From Meishania litoralis (GTDB lineage: Bacteria; Bacteroidota; Bacteroidia; Flavobacteriales; Flavobacteriaceae): a stretch of DNA of 64,000 nucleotides. The translations under genes were made by a program, and so were the position numbers. The notes under the pieces are model-generated. The model saw only the letters and a program-made list of their open reading frames with translations, was not told the DNA's origin and ran no database searches. The DNA lies in contig NZ_JBHFPV010000002.1 in NCBI RefSeq assembly GCF_042611095.1, forward strand, positions 496,001 to 560,000, given 5' to 3'. Of this stretch, positions 1 through 8,946 are shown piece by piece (positions within the stretch are counted from its first letter, which is position 1; each line of letters starts with the position of its first letter).

Positions 1-636
1 AAACCCTTCTTTGACCAATGATATAAAACCTACGGCATAATAGCCTTGAAGGTCGTCCATACGCAAATAATATACCTGAGGGGAAAGGTTCACGTGCCAA
101 TCCTTCGATATGCCGAGCTTGGAAAAACTCGAATTGAACACCAAAAAATGCGTCCTCTTGACTCCTTCGTCGAAACCATGCCCGATAAGGTAGTACATGC
201 CGACCCCGACCTTGTCGGAAACCTTATAGTTGGGCGCAAGTTCAGCGGCCACATAGCGGCGTGATTCCAAAATATCCTCTTCCCGGCCATCACGAATTAT
301 ATTGACCGTTCGGAAGTTGAGCGCAGGATGCGCGCCAACCCTAAGTGAAAAGCGCTCCTTTTGAATGGCCTTGTACCTAAACCAAAACAAAAACGACCAA
401 GGTTTCCCTTCAAGGGCAAAACGCATATCGGGCTCAAAGCTCAAGCGACCGGCAGTGAATTTAAGGTCGAAGATCAAGGCCGGGTCGCCCAATGAAAATG
501 AAGGAACAAGCGAAATACCATTATGCGTGACACTGGCCGTTCCCCTGAAATCATCGAGGAACTTTTTCTCTTCCTCTTGAGATTGGCAAAATGTCTTGAA
601 TCCGACCAATAAAAAAATGGTCAAAGTAATTTTCAT
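1..636 (-). CDS. Outer-membrane-type protein, C-terminus cut by window edge
   Basis: The reading frame opens with ATG at 634-636 and stays open for 212 codons to base 1, so the C-terminus lies outside the window. The product starts with a signal peptide (MKITLTIFLLVGF, then TFCQSQ). After it comes alternating hydrophobic/polar sequence rich in aromatic residues, for example residues 65-110 with FRYKAIQKERFSLRVGAHP, which is what beta-barrel strands look like. I do not recognise the family. It is likely exported and probably sits in the outer membrane. It shares its direction with the cupin gene upstream at 687-1157, 50 bases away, so co-transcription is possible. Confidence 0.7.
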   Translation of the reverse strand, partial: MKITLTIFLLVGFKTFCQSQEEEKKFLDDFRGTASVTHNGISLVPSFSLGDPALIFDLKFTAGRLSFEPDMRFALEGKPWSFLFWFRYKAIQKERFSLRVGAHPALNFRTVNIIRDGREEDILESRRYVAAELAPNYKVSDKVGVGMYYLIGHGFDEGVKRTHFLVFNSSFSKLGISKDWHVNLSPQVYYLRMDDLQGYYAVGFISLVKEGF

Positions 637-686
637 GTTTGCTTTGAATTGTTGGATACACTCAACGAAGTGCTTTTAACAGTTAC

Positions 687-1157
687 CTAGTTTAGCTTTT
701 TTGCCACACTATCGTAATATTCCTGGGTCAAGACTTCAGTCCAAGTCGTAGGATTTCCTCCTCCATACAAAGCCAAGTAGGTCACATCGTTTTCTTTGGA
801 AGACGAATGCCAATGTTCAATGTCTTTTTCGCATCGTATCACATCACCCTCTTTAAGTAATATAGGTTCTTTGCCCCTTTCTTGATAGTAACATTCACCG
901 TCAACGATAATCAGCACTTGAACCGATTCATGCTTGTGCCAATCTAAGGTAGAATTTGCCTTGAACGTTGCTTTGGTAATATTGTAATTCAAATCATCAT
1001 CTGATTGTAAAATGTGATTCAACCATGCCTCGCCAATGTAATGCGTGTTTGGCGCCTTAAAGCCTTCTACCAAGTATGAAGAGACCGCGTAACCGGAATC
1101 TTGGGCAGAAATGCCGACAGATACCGTGAACAATAGAAAACAAATCATTTTTTTCAT
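687..1157 (-). CDS. Secreted cupin-domain protein
   Basis: 156 residues. Residues 1-18 form a signal peptide ending at SAQ. The rest is one small cupin barrel: motif 1 is visible as WHKHES followed by a hydrophobic strand and DGECYYQ, and motif 2 as LLKEGDVIRCEKDIEHWH. The paired histidines are the expected metal ligands. Cupins of this size bind small ligands or act as dioxygenases or isomerases; the sequence does not say which. The gene is divergent from an AraC-family regulator that starts 166 bases away, so it is a likely target of that regulator. The export signal makes a periplasmic role more likely than a cytoplasmic one. Confidence 0.8.
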   Translation of the reverse strand: MKKMICFLLFTVSVGISAQDSGYAVSSYLVEGFKAPNTHYIGEAWLNHILQSDDDLNYNITKATFKANSTLDWHKHESVQVLIIVDGECYYQERGKEPILLKEGDVIRCEKDIEHWHSSSKENDVTYLALYGGGNPTTWTEVLTQEYYDSVAKKLN

Positions 1158-1212
1158 GAAAATGTATTTTTGTCAGGATTAACGTAATGCCAAAAATATT
1201 CAACCATACATT

Positions 1213-1259
1213 AGTAAGTAATACCCAGATTACGGATGTTCATACCATTATTACTTATT
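1213..1259. promoter_or_regulatory. Inverted repeat in the cupin/AraC divergent promoter region
   Basis: TAAGTAAT at 1215-1222 is repeated in inverse as ATTACTTA at 1250-1257, with 27 bases between. It lies between the divergent starts of the cupin gene (1157) and the AraC gene (1324). A regulator site is an inference from position and symmetry; AraC proteins more often bind direct repeats. Confidence 0.3.
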
Positions 1260-1271
1260 TGAGGATTATAG

Positions 1272-1304
1272 TTTGAAGTTTTGGGAATCAGTGCCCTATC
1301 TTTA
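1272..1304 (+). promoter_or_regulatory. Putative Bacteroidetes-type promoter of the AraC gene
   Basis: TTTG at 1272-1275, 21 bases, then TATCTTTA at 1297-1304. This matches the Bacteroidetes housekeeping pattern (TTTG / TAnnTTTG) except for the last base and would place the transcript start just ahead of the ATG at 1324. Confidence 0.45.
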
Positions 1305-1323
1305 GATAAAGTTACTATAATAA

Positions 1324-2226
1324 ATGGAAATGGTATACCACATAAAAACCGTAGCCGATTACTTTAGATGGCGAAGTTCCAAACCTTCCCATCCCTTGGT
1401 GGGTATTTTGGATTACGAAAGCACTGAGGCGCTTCCAGATTATTCATACGATGGATTGCATTTTGATTGTTATGCCGTTTTACTGAAGGATGCCAAGAAC
1501 TGCAAATTGAAATATGGTGGCGGGGAATATGACTTTGATGAGGGTTCCATGGTCTTTATGGGGCCGGGACAGCAGGTGGAAATTAGTTATGATCCTGATT
1601 ATGTACCCAAAGGATATGCCTTGATTTTCCATCCTGATCTGCTATTGGGAAGTACGTTGGGACGCAAAATGAATACCTATAACTTCTTTTCCTATTCCGT
1701 AAAGGAAGCTCTACATCTATCGCCACGGGAACGCGAATTGATATTGAGCGTATTGGACAAGATTCAATACGAATTGGAGCAAAACCTAGACAAGCACAGT
1801 AAAAACCTAATTGTCAGCAACATAGAGTTGCTATTGGATTACTGTTTGCGTTTTTACGATCGGCAGTTCTTGACAAGGGAAATTGCGCACCAAGGCTCGT
1901 TGGAACGTTTTGAAACCTTGTTGTCCGACTATTTTACCTCGGGCAAGCCCCAAGAATATGGGCTGCCATGCGTTGGATACTTTGCTGATAAGCTCAACCT
2001 TTCCCCAAACTATTTTGGTGACTTGGTCAAAAAGGAAACAGGGTATTCTGCCCAAGAATATATTCAGAACCGACTGATCGATGTAGCCAAGGAAAAGGTG
2101 TTCGATCCCCAAAAATCGGTCAGCGAGATTGCCTACGAGCTTGGGTTTAAATATCCCCAACATTTTAGCAGGCTCTTTAAAAAGCGTGTGGGCCACTCAC
2201 CCAATGAGTTCAGGATGCTGAATTAA
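1324..2226 (+). CDS. AraC-family transcriptional regulator
   Basis: 300 residues. The N-terminal part (about 1-180) is a cupin-like sensing domain with short beta strands such as KYGGGEYDFDEGSMVFMGPGQ. The C-terminal 100 residues hold the double helix-turn-helix: first helix pair in VGYFADKLNLSPNYFGDLVKKE, second in SVSEIAYELGFKYPQHFSRLFKK, ending with the family signature GHSPNEFR. No signal peptide, so it is cytoplasmic. It is divergent from the cupin gene and likely controls it or itself. ATG at 1324 is used; an in-frame ATG at 1330 is equally possible. Confidence 0.88.
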   Translation: MEMVYHIKTVADYFRWRSSKPSHPLVGILDYESTEALPDYSYDGLHFDCYAVLLKDAKNCKLKYGGGEYDFDEGSMVFMGPGQQVEISYDPDYVPKGYALIFHPDLLLGSTLGRKMNTYNFFSYSVKEALHLSPRERELILSVLDKIQYELEQNLDKHSKNLIVSNIELLLDYCLRFYDRQFLTREIAHQGSLERFETLLSDYFTSGKPQEYGLPCVGYFADKLNLSPNYFGDLVKKETGYSAQEYIQNRLIDVAKEKVFDPQKSVSEIAYELGFKYPQHFSRLFKKRVGHSPNEFRMLN

Positions 2227-2251
2227 TTCTACAAATAAAACCAAATAAACG

Positions 2252-3529
2252 CTATTTACTTTTGCCGGCCATCCACTCCATTACGGTAACCTCTTGTCCA
2301 TCGATTACTTTTGAGGCGTGGTTGCGATGGCTGTACACCCAAGAAAAATGTCCGTTCAGATGATAATCGTTTCCGCCGTAGACTCCATATAAATCGACAA
2401 CATGGTCATATAACGATAAGTGCACATCCTTAGCGCCCGCTTTCATTAATAAGTCAAATGTCGGAATCACCGTTACATCTGCTTTGGTCACGGGGTCATC
2501 TTTTGAATGCATGTACCAGATAGATTGTTTTGCCAGCGATCTTATATCATCTTCCGATAAAAATTCCGCAAAAAATGCCAGTGCCGAAGGATACGCGGCC
2601 GCAAAATAATCAGGATTGTTCAAAAGTAATTCCTGGGTCATATAACCCCCATTGGAGCAACCGCCAACGTATATTCTGTTACTGTCAATATCAGGATGTT
2701 TCGAAACAAAATCCTTAATTAAATCCATTAATGTTTCACTATAAATATCGGGTTCATTACCTCTAGTAGTTTCCCCGCTAATGCCGTGCATCCAACGGGT
2801 CGGGGTCTGTGGCGTCAATACATAGGCACCTCCAAATATTTTTTGAATTTCATTTGAGGCATAATTTGCGGCGCGATTGGCCAAGAGAACGATACTGGGG
2901 TCGGTGCCACCCTCGCCACCACCGTGCAGCCATATAATCAAGGGCTTTTTACCTTCTCCCATTTTTGGTGAGAACGAAGCGTACGTAAGATCCACGTTAT
3001 TTGAACTGAATTTACCCGATAAATCGAACTCATCGACAAGTGGCATGATTCGGTCGCTTTCTTTGTTCCAAATACTCTTATTTTTCGAATTTGTGATGGT
3101 CAGTTGGTAATTCGTCCATTGGTTTCCGCGGCAACCTTCGGTAAAGAAGTATACGATGGGAGACCCGATTTGAATATGTGGGCCGACCCCGACATGTAGT
3201 GTTATGTTCTTGCCGGTTTCCATTTTATTCCCTTCGGCATCTGAAACATATGCGGTAACGACTTGCAATGTACCCTTCGAACGAGGTGAATTTGCATCAA
3301 GGCAATCTGATTCGCGCAGAACGTCTATCGAATAATTGGCGCCCTCTGCCACTGAAGTGGTGTCGCTAAGATGTAAAATCACCTTGCTCGTTGCGGGGCC
3401 CCAATCGTAACCTTCGACTACTAAGGTATAAGATTGGTCAGCGTTTGATTCTTGGGCTTCGGCCAATTGCATGCCATTAAAGGCGAGTACAACAAGCATG
3501 AAATTCTTAATCATGGATAATTTTTTCAT
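2252..3529 (-). CDS. Secreted alpha/beta-hydrolase esterase with N-terminal Ig-like domain
   Basis: 425 residues with a signal peptide (about 1-25). Residues 30-150 look like the Ig-like domain found ahead of EstA-type esterases (TLVVEGYDWGPATSKVILHL). The hydrolase domain follows. Its oxyanion-hole strand is PLIIWLHGGGEGG, its nucleophile elbow GGCSNGGYM carries the serine, the acid is probably in HSKDDPVT, and the histidine is in LNGHFSWVYSHRN near the C-terminus. The family includes PHB-depolymerase-like and feruloyl-type esterases; the substrate cannot be read from the sequence. It is convergent with the AraC gene and divergent from the GT2 gene, so it is probably a single-gene unit. Confidence 0.8.
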   Translation of the reverse strand: MKKLSMIKNFMLVVLAFNGMQLAEAQESNADQSYTLVVEGYDWGPATSKVILHLSDTTSVAEGANYSIDVLRESDCLDANSPRSKGTLQVVTAYVSDAEGNKMETGKNITLHVGVGPHIQIGSPIVYFFTEGCRGNQWTNYQLTITNSKNKSIWNKESDRIMPLVDEFDLSGKFSSNNVDLTYASFSPKMGEGKKPLIIWLHGGGEGGTDPSIVLLANRAANYASNEIQKIFGGAYVLTPQTPTRWMHGISGETTRGNEPDIYSETLMDLIKDFVSKHPDIDSNRIYVGGCSNGGYMTQELLLNNPDYFAAAYPSALAFFAEFLSEDDIRSLAKQSIWYMHSKDDPVTKADVTVIPTFDLLMKAGAKDVHLSLYDHVVDLYGVYGGNDYHLNGHFSWVYSHRNHASKVIDGQEVTVMEWMAGKSK

Positions 3530-3698
3530 TTTTTTCTTTCGTATTATGGTTCGAGTCGGTCTGTTTCAAGTTTTTCGTAACTAATATAATCTATTAGTTC
3601 GGGATTAAAATAATCCGCTATGCATTTTAAAATCAATACCGATCCATTTTCTGACAACCTCCAGAACCAAATTTTTCCGTATTTCCTAACTTGCGCCC

Positions 3699-4706
3699 AT
3701 GCAACAACCGTTGGTCAGTATTTTAATCCCTTTTAAAAACACCGCGCAATATTTGCCCGAATGTATTGCGTCAATATTGGACCAGACCTATACGCATTGG
3801 GAAATATTGGCCGTCAATGACCATTCTACCGACAAAAGTCTTGAGATTTTACAAGAATATGCCAAGAACGATAAACGCATCAAAATCTTCGGCAACGATG
3901 GATCGGGAATCATATGCGCTTTGCGAAAAGCCTACAAGGAAAGTAACGGTAATTTGATTACCCGAATGGACTCCGACGATATCATGACGTCCAACAAATT
4001 GGAGGTCATGGTCGATTCGTTGGCCAAAGCCGGAAAAGGCCACCTTGCCGTGGGCCAGGTAAAATACTTTTCGCATAGAGGTATCAGTGATGGTTATGAC
4101 CGCTATGAAAAATGGCTCAACCGCCTCACCGAAAAAGGCGAGAATTATTCAGAAATCTACAAAGAATGTGTTATCCCCTCCCCTTGTTGGATGGCCTTTC
4201 GGGATGATTTTGATACTTCTGGCGCATTTATTCCCGACAGTTATCCCGAGGATTACGACCTTACCTTTCGGTTCTATGAAAATGGATTGAAATGCATTCC
4301 CTGCAATCAGGTCTTGCACTTATGGCGGGATTACGACACACGAACGTCGCGAACGAGCGAGCACTATGCACAGAATTATTTTTTGGAAATCAAGCTCCGC
4401 TATTTCCTAAAATTGGAATATGACAAAACCCGACCATTGACCATTTGGGGCGCAGGAAACAAAGGCAAGGAAATTGCAAAAGGACTTTTGGACCGCGATA
4501 TCGATTTCTATTGGCTGTGCGACAATCCGAAGAAAATAGGCAAAAAAATATACGGAAAGCCGATGATGCACTTCTCAAAACTTAACGAACTCGATAATAC
4601 CCAAAGCATAGTTACCGTGGCCAATGAAGAGGCCCAAGCAATGATCCGCAGCTATTTTTCCGGGTTGGGGCAAAAACATATGTTGGATTATTTCTTCTTT
4701 TGTTAA
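3699..4706 (+). CDS. GT2 glycosyltransferase with C-terminal Rossmann-like domain
   Basis: 335 residues. Residues 1-220 are a family 2 GT-A domain: SILIPFKNTAQYLPECIASILDQ opens the fold, VNDHSTDKS is the nucleotide-contacting loop, and RMDSDDIM is the DXD-like metal site. EDYDLTFRFYENG fits the acceptor-side ED motif. Residues 240-335 form a separate unit starting PLTIWGAGNKGKEIAKGL, a glycine-rich dinucleotide/nucleotide-sugar-type loop, followed by WLCDNPKKIGKKIYGKP. That second unit resembles the NAD-binding part seen in some sugar-modifying enzymes. No membrane segments. It probably adds a sugar during envelope glycan assembly; donor and acceptor are unknown. Confidence 0.85.
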   Translation: MQQPLVSILIPFKNTAQYLPECIASILDQTYTHWEILAVNDHSTDKSLEILQEYAKNDKRIKIFGNDGSGIICALRKAYKESNGNLITRMDSDDIMTSNKLEVMVDSLAKAGKGHLAVGQVKYFSHRGISDGYDRYEKWLNRLTEKGENYSEIYKECVIPSPCWMAFRDDFDTSGAFIPDSYPEDYDLTFRFYENGLKCIPCNQVLHLWRDYDTRTSRTSEHYAQNYFLEIKLRYFLKLEYDKTRPLTIWGAGNKGKEIAKGLLDRDIDFYWLCDNPKKIGKKIYGKPMMHFSKLNELDNTQSIVTVANEEAQAMIRSYFSGLGQKHMLDYFFFC

Positions 4707-4736
4707 GCGGTCACAAACTCTAAATAAAACCTAAAC

Positions 4737-4769
4737 TTTGAACTTTAAGCCCTGAATTAACTATCTTTG
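4737..4769 (+). promoter_or_regulatory. Putative Bacteroidetes-type promoter of the BatA operon
   Basis: TTTG at 4737-4740, 21 bases, then TATCTTTG at 4762-4769, an exact TAnnTTTG. The first gene of the operon starts 17 bases downstream, giving a very short leader. Confidence 0.6.
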
Positions 4770-4786
4770 CCCAATCTTATATAGGA

Positions 4787-6706
4787 ATGCAGTTTAGACA
4801 TCCAGAACTTCTTTGGGCCCTTTTATTACTGTTGATTCCCATTTTTATCCATCTTTTTCAGCTTCGTAGATTCAAGAAAACGCCTTTTACGAACGTTAAG
4901 GTACTGAAGCGCGTACAATCGGAATCACGCAAAAGCAGCACCCTGAAAAAATGGTTGTTGTTGCTGAGCCGGCTATTGCTGTTGGCGGCGTTGATATTCG
5001 CTTTTGCGCGACCGTTTTTTGCCGCAAAGACCGCTTTAAAAAAGAAAGAGACCGTAATATACCTTGATGATTCGTTCAGCACACAGGCCAAATCGGAAAA
5101 TGCCACCCTTTTTGAAAATGCCGTTCAAGATTTGATGAAATCGATACCGGTGGGAGAAAACTTCTCGCTTTTCACGAATGAGAAAACCTATAGCGCCGTT
5201 ACCGTACAAGATATTCAGAACGACCTTTTGACGCTTGAACACAGTGCTAAACAATTAAGGCTTGACGAAATCTTGTTGAAGGCCAATACATTTTTCGGTA
5301 CCGATGAAAGCACTGAAAAAAACCTGATCCTTGTTTCCGATTTTCAGCAACGAATGGCCGCAACGGAAATCGACACATCGAATGCCGTAAGAAAACACCT
5401 GGTACAACTAAGGGAACCCGACCTTGTCAATGTCGCCGTCGATTCGGTTTTTTTGGAAGATGTAGCTTCTGAAAACATCGAATTAACAGCCTTGCTCTCG
5501 TCGAAAGGGCGTATAGAAAATATTCCTGTTTCGCTGTTCAATACAGATAAACTCATAGCAAAAACATCTGCCACCTTTGATGAAAACGGAAATGCCAGTG
5601 TTCGGTTCACGGTTCCGGCAAATGAAAGAATAGAGGGTATCGTGGAAATTTCGGATACGGGATTGCCCTACGACAATAAGCTCTACTTCAATATTGACAA
5701 AAAGGAAAAAATAAAGGTCATGTCCATTGGGCCGGCAGATGCCAATTTTCTAGAACGGATTTTTAATCCCGACGAGTTTATCTACGGTAATTTCGGTCTT
5801 CAAAATTTGGATTACGCCCGAATCGCCGACCAGCATACCATTCTTTTGAACGAATTGCCCTCTATTCCGAACGCGTTGACGACCAGTTTAAAATCCTTTT
5901 CGGATGAGGGCGGCAGCGTCATCGTAATTCCTTCGACCGATAGCGACTTTGATTCGTATAATACATTCTTGATGAACGTTATGGGCACATCGTTTACCCA
6001 AAAAATAGAACTCGAGCGAAATATTACGAACATCAATTTTGATCACTCTCTCTACCGTGATGTATTTGAAAAAAATGTGACCAATTTTCAGTATCCAAAG
6101 GTCTCACGGCACTATCGCATCAAGACCTCGTTGCCGCAAGCCCTTACATTGCAAGACAATTCTCCTTTATTGGTCGGTTCGGGCGGCAAATATCTCTTTA
6201 CGGCAGCTTTGAATACCGATAACTCCAATTTCAAGAATTCTCCTTTGATCGTTCCGACGTTATATAATATGGCGGCCTCTAGCCTTAAATTGCCCGAATT
6301 GTATAGGCAAATAGGGTCCGATAGCGGCATCGATATCCCTATCAAGCTGTCGAAGGACGAAATTGTCAAAGTATCAAAATCCGGTTACGAATTCATTCCG
6401 CTTCAGCGTTCATTGGCCAATAAGGTGAATCTATCGTTTCAGGAAAATGACATTCCCGATGGCATCTATCAAATCTTGAACGACGAAAAACCCGTAATGA
6501 ACATCAGCTTTAACTATCCGCGCGATGAAAGCCAGTTGAATTATTTAGATCTGGCGACGATACATGCCCAAAGTAACCAGACCTCTTTGGTTTCACTGTT
6601 TGACGATATGCAAAAAGACAATGCGATAAACGAGCTTTGGAAATGGTTTGTTATTTTAGCGTTGTTGTTTCTGCTGGTCGAAATACTCATTCAAAAATAC
6701 CTTTGA
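4787..6706 (+). CDS. BatA-domain membrane protein
   Basis: 639 residues. The start is the hallmark of the BatA N-terminal domain: PELLWALLLLLIPIFIHLFQLRR, a first membrane segment, then a basic loop and a second segment around residues 58-78 that ends in FARPFF. A large soluble region follows that begins like a von Willebrand A domain (VIYLDDSFS, with a DxS-like motif) and should face the periplasm. A last membrane helix lies at about 617-636. Such proteins occur across Bacteroidetes; their exact role is not established. The stop codon overlaps the next start (TGATG at 6704-6708), so the two are translationally coupled. Confidence 0.85.
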   Translation: MQFRHPELLWALLLLLIPIFIHLFQLRRFKKTPFTNVKVLKRVQSESRKSSTLKKWLLLLSRLLLLAALIFAFARPFFAAKTALKKKETVIYLDDSFSTQAKSENATLFENAVQDLMKSIPVGENFSLFTNEKTYSAVTVQDIQNDLLTLEHSAKQLRLDEILLKANTFFGTDESTEKNLILVSDFQQRMAATEIDTSNAVRKHLVQLREPDLVNVAVDSVFLEDVASENIELTALLSSKGRIENIPVSLFNTDKLIAKTSATFDENGNASVRFTVPANERIEGIVEISDTGLPYDNKLYFNIDKKEKIKVMSIGPADANFLERIFNPDEFIYGNFGLQNLDYARIADQHTILLNELPSIPNALTTSLKSFSDEGGSVIVIPSTDSDFDSYNTFLMNVMGTSFTQKIELERNITNINFDHSLYRDVFEKNVTNFQYPKVSRHYRIKTSLPQALTLQDNSPLLVGSGGKYLFTAALNTDNSNFKNSPLIVPTLYNMAASSLKLPELYRQIGSDSGIDIPIKLSKDEIVKVSKSGYEFIPLQRSLANKVNLSFQENDIPDGIYQILNDEKPVMNISFNYPRDESQLNYLDLATIHAQSNQTSLVSLFDDMQKDNAINELWKWFVILALLFLLVEILIQKYL

Positions 6707-7959
6707 TGAACATACTGCTAAAGTCCGCCAAAATTATAGACGCCAGTAGCGAATTCCATTTAAAAAAGAGGGACATTCTCATTGTCAATGGAAAAATCGA
6801 AAAAATAGCCGGTAAAATAGATGCGCCCAACAAGACGACCAAAGTCATCGCGCTAAAAAATCTCCATGTATCGGTAGGATGGTTCGATAGCGGTGTCTGT
6901 TTCGGTGAACCGGGTTATGAAGAAAGGGAAACCATTGCAAATGGATTGTTGACCGCTGCCAAGAGCGGATATACCGATGTGGTCTTAAACCCCGATACCA
7001 ACCCCGTGCCCGATAGCAGTTCTGATATTGTATTTCTCAAGAATGCGTCACGTGGCCATGCAACTAATCTGCACCCGCTGGGAACACTTACCGCCAAGGC
7101 CGAGGGAAGTGACCTTGCCGAGCTTTTTGACATGAAAAATGCCGGTGCGATCGGATTCTATGATTTTAAAGGCCCAGTGGAAAATCCGAACCTGCTGAAA
7201 ATCGCCTTGCAATACGCCCAGAACTTCGATGGTCTGGTGTATTCTTTTCCCTTGGATAAAAATATTGCCGGAAAAGGCATCGTCAACGAAGGGCATGTTT
7301 CAACAAAGTTGGGTTTAAAGGGAATTCCTGCCTTTGCCGAGGAAATACAAATTGCCAGAGATCTTTTCGTCCTCGAATATACCGGGGGCAAATTGCATAT
7401 TCCGAACATTTCTACCGCCGGTTCGGTCAAACTGATCGCCGAGGCCAAGAAAAAAGGGTTTGACGTTAGCTGCAGCGTGGCCGTACATAACCTACGGTTT
7501 ACCGATACGGTTTTAGAAGAATACGATTCGAAATACAAGGTAATACCTCCCCTACGGACCAACAACGACATCAAGGCTTTGATAAAAGGAGTCAAAGACG
7601 GCACGGTCGACTTTGTAACTACGGACCATAGGCCCATGAACATCGAAACAAAGGCAGTGGAGTTCGATAATTCGGCTAACGGAACCATCGGACTTGAAAG
7701 TGCCTTCGGAACATTGAACCAATTTTTTGATTTGGAAACCACGATTCGCGTAGTGACTTATGGCCGAGAACGATATGGCCTTCCTTCCGAATCTTTAGAA
7801 GAAGGTTCGAGGGCCTGTCTTACACTGTTTGACCCGACAACTGAATATGTTTTCGAAGAGTCGCATATCGCTTCCGCTTCGAAGAACAGCATGTTTTTGG
7901 GGAATCGCCTAAAGGGAAGGGCATTGGGAATAATCAACAACGGCCAAGCAGTTCTATAA
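6706..7959 (+). CDS. Dihydroorotase-like amidohydrolase with degenerate metal site
   Basis: 417 residues. The start at 6706 overlaps the stop of the BatA gene and gives the expected N-terminus (MNILLKSAKIIDASSEF). The family is the dihydroorotase branch of amidohydrolases. In active enzymes the first strand reads D-x-H-x-H-x-R-E-P-G; here the same place reads D61-S-G-V-C-F-G-E-P-G70, so both metal histidines and the substrate arginine are gone. A further ligand in the usual HIAHIST stretch is N234 (HIPNIST). TTDHRP keeps the late aspartate. It is therefore probably not catalytic by itself and may be a structural partner, as known for PyrC' with aspartate carbamoyltransferase in other bacteria. 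The partner is not in this window. Confidence 0.82.
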   Translation: MNILLKSAKIIDASSEFHLKKRDILIVNGKIEKIAGKIDAPNKTTKVIALKNLHVSVGWFDSGVCFGEPGYEERETIANGLLTAAKSGYTDVVLNPDTNPVPDSSSDIVFLKNASRGHATNLHPLGTLTAKAEGSDLAELFDMKNAGAIGFYDFKGPVENPNLLKIALQYAQNFDGLVYSFPLDKNIAGKGIVNEGHVSTKLGLKGIPAFAEEIQIARDLFVLEYTGGKLHIPNISTAGSVKLIAEAKKKGFDVSCSVAVHNLRFTDTVLEEYDSKYKVIPPLRTNNDIKALIKGVKDGTVDFVTTDHRPMNIETKAVEFDNSANGTIGLESAFGTLNQFFDLETTIRVVTYGRERYGLPSESLEEGSRACLTLFDPTTEYVFEESHIASASKNSMFLGNRLKGRALGIINNGQAVL

Positions 7960-8283
7960 ATGGAAAACGGCAACCAAGGAAAGACGACCGCAATCATAGC
8001 CTATCTGACCATGGTCGGTGCGCTTATCGCCATCACCATGAATATCGAACCTAAGAACGATTTTGCACGTTTTCATACACGGCAGGCTTTTGGGCTTCAC
8101 CTGTTTTTTTTAGGATTCGCCATCTTTCTCAGTCAATGGTTCAACGAATATGCCTGGTACGGACTCTACATTTCCTATATCGTTTTATGGGGATACGGTT
8201 TTATCGGTGCACTTCAGTATAAGAAACAATCAGTGCCGGTATTAGGCCCCTATTTTCAAAAATGGTTTACTTTTATTCCATAG
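7960..8283 (+). CDS. Small membrane protein, DUF4870-like
   Basis: 107 residues, starting on the base after the dihydroorotase-like stop codon. Three hydrophobic segments are visible (about 10-28, 45-60, 65-85), with the conserved-looking stretch FARFHTRQAFGLHLF between the first two. This pattern (a polar HxRQA motif leading into a helix) resembles the DUF4870 family of small inner-membrane proteins. No function is known. It sits in the middle of a four-gene operon with almost no gaps. Confidence 0.7.
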   Translation: MENGNQGKTTAIIAYLTMVGALIAITMNIEPKNDFARFHTRQAFGLHLFFLGFAIFLSQWFNEYAWYGLYISYIVLWGYGFIGALQYKKQSVPVLGPYFQKWFTFIP

Positions 8284-8286
8284 CAA

Positions 8287-8946
8287 ATGACCACCGCCCC
8301 TTTATCTTTAGAACATCTTATCAAACCTTCATCGTTGACTTCGGGAAAAATACCCGTCGCTTTTCTGTTCCACGGATATGGCAGTAATGAGGAAGACCTC
8401 TTTTCATTCGCCCCCGAGCTGCCGCCAGAATTATGTATTATTTCGGCCCGGGCACCTTATCGTCTAGAACCCTTCGGTTTTGCTTGGTACGCCATAAATT
8501 TTGATGCACAGCAAGGCAAATGGAGCGATAACGAACAAGCTATCGCTTCACGTGAAAAAATCATAACCTTTATTGACGAAGCTTGCGCCGCCTATGGTCT
8601 CGATGACGAACAGATTACTTTGATCGGCTTTAGCCAAGGTACCATTCTAAGCTATGCCGTTGCACTATCGTATCCGGAGAAGATAAAGAATGTTGTTGCC
8701 TTGAGCGGATACATCAATGAAGATATTCTTGCCAAAGGTTATCAGGACAAAGACCACTCGACCCTTCAAATTTACGCATCGCACGGACAGGTCGATCAGG
8801 TAATACCCCCTGAATGGGCCCAGCGAGCGCCCGATTTTCTAAAAAATCTTAAGGTAGAACATGTTTATGAAGAATTTCCGGTCGGTCACGGTGTAGCTCC
8901 CCAGAATTTTCATTCCTTCAAAAAATGGCTTGAAGATCGCATTTAG
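8287..8946 (+). CDS. Phospholipase/carboxylesterase family hydrolase
   Basis: 219 residues, the full length of the small carboxylesterase/acyl-protein-thioesterase-like family. Visible are the oxyanion strand VAFLFHGYGSNEEDLF, the nucleophile elbow GFSQGT with Ser, the acid region ASHGQVDQVIPPEWA, and the catalytic histidine in FPVGHGVAP. No signal peptide, so it is cytoplasmic. It is the last gene of the operon that starts at 4787. Its TAG stop (8944-8946) overlaps the stop of the convergent gene at 8943. Confidence 0.85.
   Translation: MTTAPLSLEHLIKPSSLTSGKIPVAFLFHGYGSNEEDLFSFAPELPPELCIISARAPYRLEPFGFAWYAINFDAQQGKWSDNEQAIASREKIITFIDEACAAYGLDDEQITLIGFSQGTILSYAVALSYPEKIKNVVALSGYINEDILAKGYQDKDHSTLQIYASHGQVDQVIPPEWAQRAPDFLKNLKVEHVYEEFPVGHGVAPQNFHSFKKWLEDRI

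Noticed and set aside
7158..7742. 194-codon open frame on the minus strand
   Set aside because: It is antisense to the dihydroorotase-like gene, has no family-like sequence and reflects codon bias of the real gene.
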